Shown here piece by piece: positions 32,095 through 34,738 of a stretch of DNA of 34,738 nt (its first letter is position 1; every line of letters starts with the position of its first letter). The position numbers and the translations under genes were made by a program. This stretch comes from Candidatus Obscuribacterales bacterium (GTDB lineage Bacteria > Cyanobacteriota > Vampirovibrionia > Obscuribacterales > Obscuribacteraceae): the NCBI GenBank assembly GCA_019745505.1, contig JAIETE010000093.1, positions 1-34,738 of the forward strand. The letters run 5' to 3'. The notes beneath the pieces are model-generated. The model ran no database searches. It had not been told where the DNA came from and was given only the letters and a program-made list of their open reading frames with translations.

Positions 32095-34082
32095 CTGGAC
32101 TTTATTCAACCAAAAGCAGAAGTGACGACTTTCCCGCCGTTATAGTCGATATGCTCAGCCGTATCAAGCACCGCGGACCGGATGAAACTGGTTATTTCTT
32201 CGACGAGACCGCAGTAATAGGCTCCGTCCGCCTCAGCATCATCGATTTGCACACCGGCTCTCAACCCATGAGTGATGCCGGGGGGCGCTACTGGATTGCC
32301 TACAACGGAGAAGTCTATAACTACCTCGAATTGAAAGAAGAGTTGAAGGCCCGAGGGCACTCCTTCAGTACCGAATCCGACACCGAGGTCGTTCTTGTCT
32401 CTTTCATCGAATGGGGTCTCCATGCATTCAAGCGTTTCAACGGCGGTTTTGGCGTGGCGATATACGACACCTTGAAGAAAGAACTCGTGATTGCTCGCGA
32501 TCGCTATGGAAAACGTCCGCTCTATTATGCAACCACCGGCAGTGCTACTTATTTTGCGTCGGAGATGAAAGCCTTTGCAAGCATTCCGGAAATTTCATTT
32601 GCCTGGGACCGAGACGAGCTGGCATCAATCTTTTCGCATTGGGTTCCGATCGAGCATCAAACCGGCTTTAAAAACATTGCTCAGCTGCCCTCTTCAAGTT
32701 GCATGACAATCAATGCCGACGGTGTCAGTATTCATCCTTACGACAGGCTTGATTTCAGCGTCGATGAATTCAAAGGCAGCGAGCAAGAGGCAATCGAATT
32801 GACTCGCGAAAAATTGCGTGAATCCGTCCGGCTGCGACTGAAGAGCGATGTCGAGGTGGGAGTCTATCTCAGTGGCGGCTTAGATTCTTCCATCACTTCA
32901 CTGCTGGCCAAGCAGCTGAATTCTCAACCTGTTCGATCGTTTTCCGTGGCATTTAGCGATGATAATTTTGACGAGTCTCAGTATCAGGTCGACACCAGCA
33001 AATTTATCGGCACGGATCACACCACTTTGAGAGTAACGCATGAGGATATCGCGCGCGATTTTCCGCATGCTGTTTTTCATGCCGAGGTGCCCCTGTTCAG
33101 AACCGCTCTCGTTCCCCTCTACACCTTGTCGAAATTGGTGCGAGAGCAGGGCATCAAGGTGGTTTTGACCGGTGAAGGTTCTGACGAGACTTTCCTTGGC
33201 TATGACATATTCAAAGAGACCAACCTTCTCGATCGCTGGCTCCAAGGCGCCGATGAAAGCGAGCGTGATCGCCTTACTGCTGGGCTCTATCCTTACCTCA
33301 AGCACTACAACAAAGATAATCTGAGAGCTATTTCCGGGACCTACGCTCGTTATGCTCAACCAGGCGAGGCAAAATATTTCGCACATTCGATTCGCTTCGG
33401 CAATTCGCTTATGGCACTTAAGCTTTTAAAAGATTGTCCTGAGCCTGACAATTTCCTCTCCGGATTTGTCAGCCAAAATAGCGAACAGTACGACCAGCTG
33501 GGACCAATAGCAAAAACTCAATGGCTGGAATTCAAAACTCTCCTGGGCGGCTATTTGCTCTCCTCTCAAGGCGATCGCATGGCCCTGGCCAATGGTGTCG
33601 AGAATCGCTGCCCATTTCTGGACCCGAATCTGGTTGCCTGGGCGTCCAGTTTGCCTCAAGATTTCCGATTGAAAGATGGCACGGGTGAGAAACACATTCT
33701 CAAAAAGGCGTTTGAAAAGGAGCTGCCCGCGACGGTCATCTCCAGGTCCAAACAGCCTTTTGTCGCGCCGGATGCCGTCGTGTTTCTTTCCAAAACTCCA
33801 CCCGATTATGTGGAGAGCGTTCTATCTCTGGATGAGCTCAAAAAAATCGATTTGCTAGATCATAATTTTTGCCAGAAACTGATCAATAAATTGAGCAATT
33901 CAGATCCCGGAAGAATCGCCCCCCGTGAGAATCAAGCCTTTTTGCTCTTGTTGTCGCTGGCGCTTCTGGATAAGTTCTATGTGCGCGCAGACAGTTCGTC
34001 CGTCGCCCTGTTTGAGAGAGTGGAAAACATCACTGTTGCCGTAGACGGAAGGCAAGCCTCGAAAGCTGTGCCATCAACCTGA
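32082..34082 (+). CDS. asnB: Asparagine synthase-like glutamine-hydrolysing amidotransferase
   Basis: Two-domain enzyme of 666 residues. The N-terminal glutaminase (about 1-195) has Cys2 in MCGIAGLY, HRGPDETG and AYNGEVYNY, and the C-terminal synthetase domain has the PP-loop GVYLSGGLDSS (about 260-270), SFSVAFSDDNFDES, VVLTGEGSDETFLGYD and a C-terminal DRMALANGVENRCPFLD. All parts needed for glutamine hydrolysis and ATP-dependent amide transfer are present. Housekeeping AsnB makes asparagine, but paralogues in glycan and secondary-metabolite clusters amidate other acids. The tight overlap with the PP-loop gene, and the carrier protein in front, favour such a dedicated role; a housekeeping role is not excluded. 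The stop lies 8 bases from the convergent TPR gene. Confidence 0.93.
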   Translation: MCGIAGLYSTKSRSDDFPAVIVDMLSRIKHRGPDETGYFFDETAVIGSVRLSIIDLHTGSQPMSDAGGRYWIAYNGEVYNYLELKEELKARGHSFSTESDTEVVLVSFIEWGLHAFKRFNGGFGVAIYDTLKKELVIARDRYGKRPLYYATTGSATYFASEMKAFASIPEISFAWDRDELASIFSHWVPIEHQTGFKNIAQLPSSSCMTINADGVSIHPYDRLDFSVDEFKGSEQEAIELTREKLRESVRLRLKSDVEVGVYLSGGLDSSITSLLAKQLNSQPVRSFSVAFSDDNFDESQYQVDTSKFIGTDHTTLRVTHEDIARDFPHAVFHAEVPLFRTALVPLYTLSKLVREQGIKVVLTGEGSDETFLGYDIFKETNLLDRWLQGADESERDRLTAGLYPYLKHYNKDNLRAISGTYARYAQPGEAKYFAHSIRFGNSLMALKLLKDCPEPDNFLSGFVSQNSEQYDQLGPIAKTQWLEFKTLLGGYLLSSQGDRMALANGVENRCPFLDPNLVAWASSLPQDFRLKDGTGEKHILKKAFEKELPATVISRSKQPFVAPDAVVFLSKTPPDYVESVLSLDELKKIDLLDHNFCQKLINKLSNSDPGRIAPRENQAFLLLLSLALLDKFYVRADSSSVALFERVENITVAVDGRQASKAVPST

Positions 34083-34090
34083 AGGGATTG

Positions 34091-34738
34091 CTATTTCCAC
34101 TGGAACATACTGCCGTCTTTTCCGGGCACCGCCGTTGGAATCTGAGGCTCGGGCTGCTTCTGCTCGCTCGGAGTCTGGCTGTAGTTGCGCGTGTACAGAT
34201 TGGTCCCGACCGGGCTCAAATGGTGTTTGCCGTCTTTGTGTTTTTCTTGAAGCAGGCTTTTGAGATTTTCAGCGCTTTTCTGCACTTCTGTAGGAGGGCG
34301 CCTGTAAAAACTTTGATTGGACTCGTATTGCTTGCTCAAACCGTCAAGATAGCGAGCCAATTCCGGCGGCACTTCACCTTTTTTCTGTCCCATCCACCAG
34401 GGCAAGTTGCCACCCGGCTGTCTCTTGCCTGTATTTTGTCCCGCATTGCTCTGTCTGTCCAGAGTGGCCAGGGCCTTCTCCATCACCGGATCTAACCTTG
34501 GTGCTGCTTGTTCAGGGGCTTTTCTCGTAAGCCCTTGGCCTTGTGCATCGACATCCAGATAGTCGAGCGCTTGTTTGGCGAATTTGCCGACTTGCCCGGT
34601 CGGATCGAGCGCGAAAGTAATGCGAAATTCTCGCACTGCCGATTCCATTTGCTTCAAATGCACGCAGCAATTGCCCATGTAATAGTGAAGCGTGGGGTTG
34701 TTGAATTCGGTCGGCATGGCCGCTCCAAGATTTCCGGC
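34091..34738 (-). CDS. TPR-containing protein, C-terminal part (5' partial)
   Basis: The frame is open to the window edge on the minus strand, so the N-terminus is probably missing. A single TPR-like unit is visible near the start (NNPTLHYYMGNCCVHLKQM, then SAVREFRITFALDP), followed by a long Gln/Pro/Lys-rich tail of about 150 residues without a domain. The ATG at 34717 has GGAG 5 bases upstream and could be a start, but the TPR pattern at that point looks like the interior of a repeat, which is why I leave the feature open at its end. Role unknown; TPRs mediate protein contacts. Confidence 0.65.
   Translation of the reverse strand, partial: AGNLGAAMPTEFNNPTLHYYMGNCCVHLKQMESAVREFRITFALDPTGQVGKFAKQALDYLDVDAQGQGLTRKAPEQAAPRLDPVMEKALATLDRQSNAGQNTGKRQPGGNLPWWMGQKKGEVPPELARYLDGLSKQYESNQSFYRRPPTEVQKSAENLKSLLQEKHKDGKHHLSPVGTNLYTRNYSQTPSEQKQPEPQIPTAVPGKDGSMFQWK

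Noticed and set aside
32497-32504. GCGATCGC, the cyanobacterial HIP1 octamer (also at 33571-33578)
   Set aside because: Two copies noticed, both in one gene; this is far below the density seen in HIP1-rich cyanobacteria and may be chance.

Overview
This 34.7 kb window is dense bacterial chromosome with no phage, insertion sequence, CRISPR array, tRNA or rRNA that I can see. The gene mix suggests a diderm relative of cyanobacteria, most likely a non-photosynthetic Melainabacteria/Vampirovibrionia (Obscuribacter-like) genome. Pointers are a DUF2993/LmeA-type exported protein, Mini-RNase III, a CsaB pyruvyl transferase beside a WecG/TagA glycosyltransferase, a two-subunit glycine decarboxylase, a UbiB-type kinase, a lipobox lipoprotein, a secretin and a heptose-bisphosphate phosphatase. 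No photosynthesis gene is present. The placement is inference. TTG and GTG starts are common, some with clear Shine-Dalgarno sites.

Layout. 1-1.8 kb: end of a CpaC-like secretin, a BlaI/MecI-type repressor, and gmhB. 1.8-4.4 kb (minus): a soluble PAS histidine kinase abutting a REC-GGDEF-REC protein whose three domains all look degenerate. 4.6-7.0 kb (minus): csaB, a WecG/TagA glycosyltransferase and mrnC, an envelope-polysaccharide operon with an RNase at its end. 7.1-12.5 kb (plus): glcE, glcF, a stand-alone degenerate receiver, an RNase D and gcvPB, so glycolate oxidation and glycine cleavage lie together. 12.5-15.1 kb: an AraC/GyrI-type regulator flanked by two paralogous zinc-ribbon two-helix membrane proteins, with a gene-free 305-base stretch holding a long hairpin. 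15.2-21.3 kb (minus): ubiB-like kinase, rph, a DUF2993 protein, a Thr-rich lipoprotein and gpmI. 21.5-25.6 kb (plus): a PhoR-like kinase, PhoB-like regulator, PhoU, DNA polymerase III delta and a LOG-family protein. 25.8-27.6 kb: etfB-etfA with a good terminator. 27.9-34.1 kb (plus): MBOAT acyltransferase, SGNH-fold membrane protein, acyl carrier protein, PP-loop amidotransferase-like protein and asparagine-synthase-like amidotransferase. The window ends in a partial TPR protein on the minus strand.

How they may work together. The most system-like region is 27.9-34.1 kb. The acyl carrier protein, PP-loop enzyme and AsnB-like enzyme overlap head to tail (11 and 13 bases), and follow an MBOAT/SGNH pair of the type used to O-acylate exported glycans. 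I infer that the module builds an amidated or aminated acyl group or sugar and places it on a surface polymer. Other points worth attention are the recurring loss of the phospho-acceptor Asp in receiver domains (three of four REC domains in the window), a PhoR-like kinase with Leu in place of the phosphatase Thr, and the paralogous zinc-ribbon membrane proteins.
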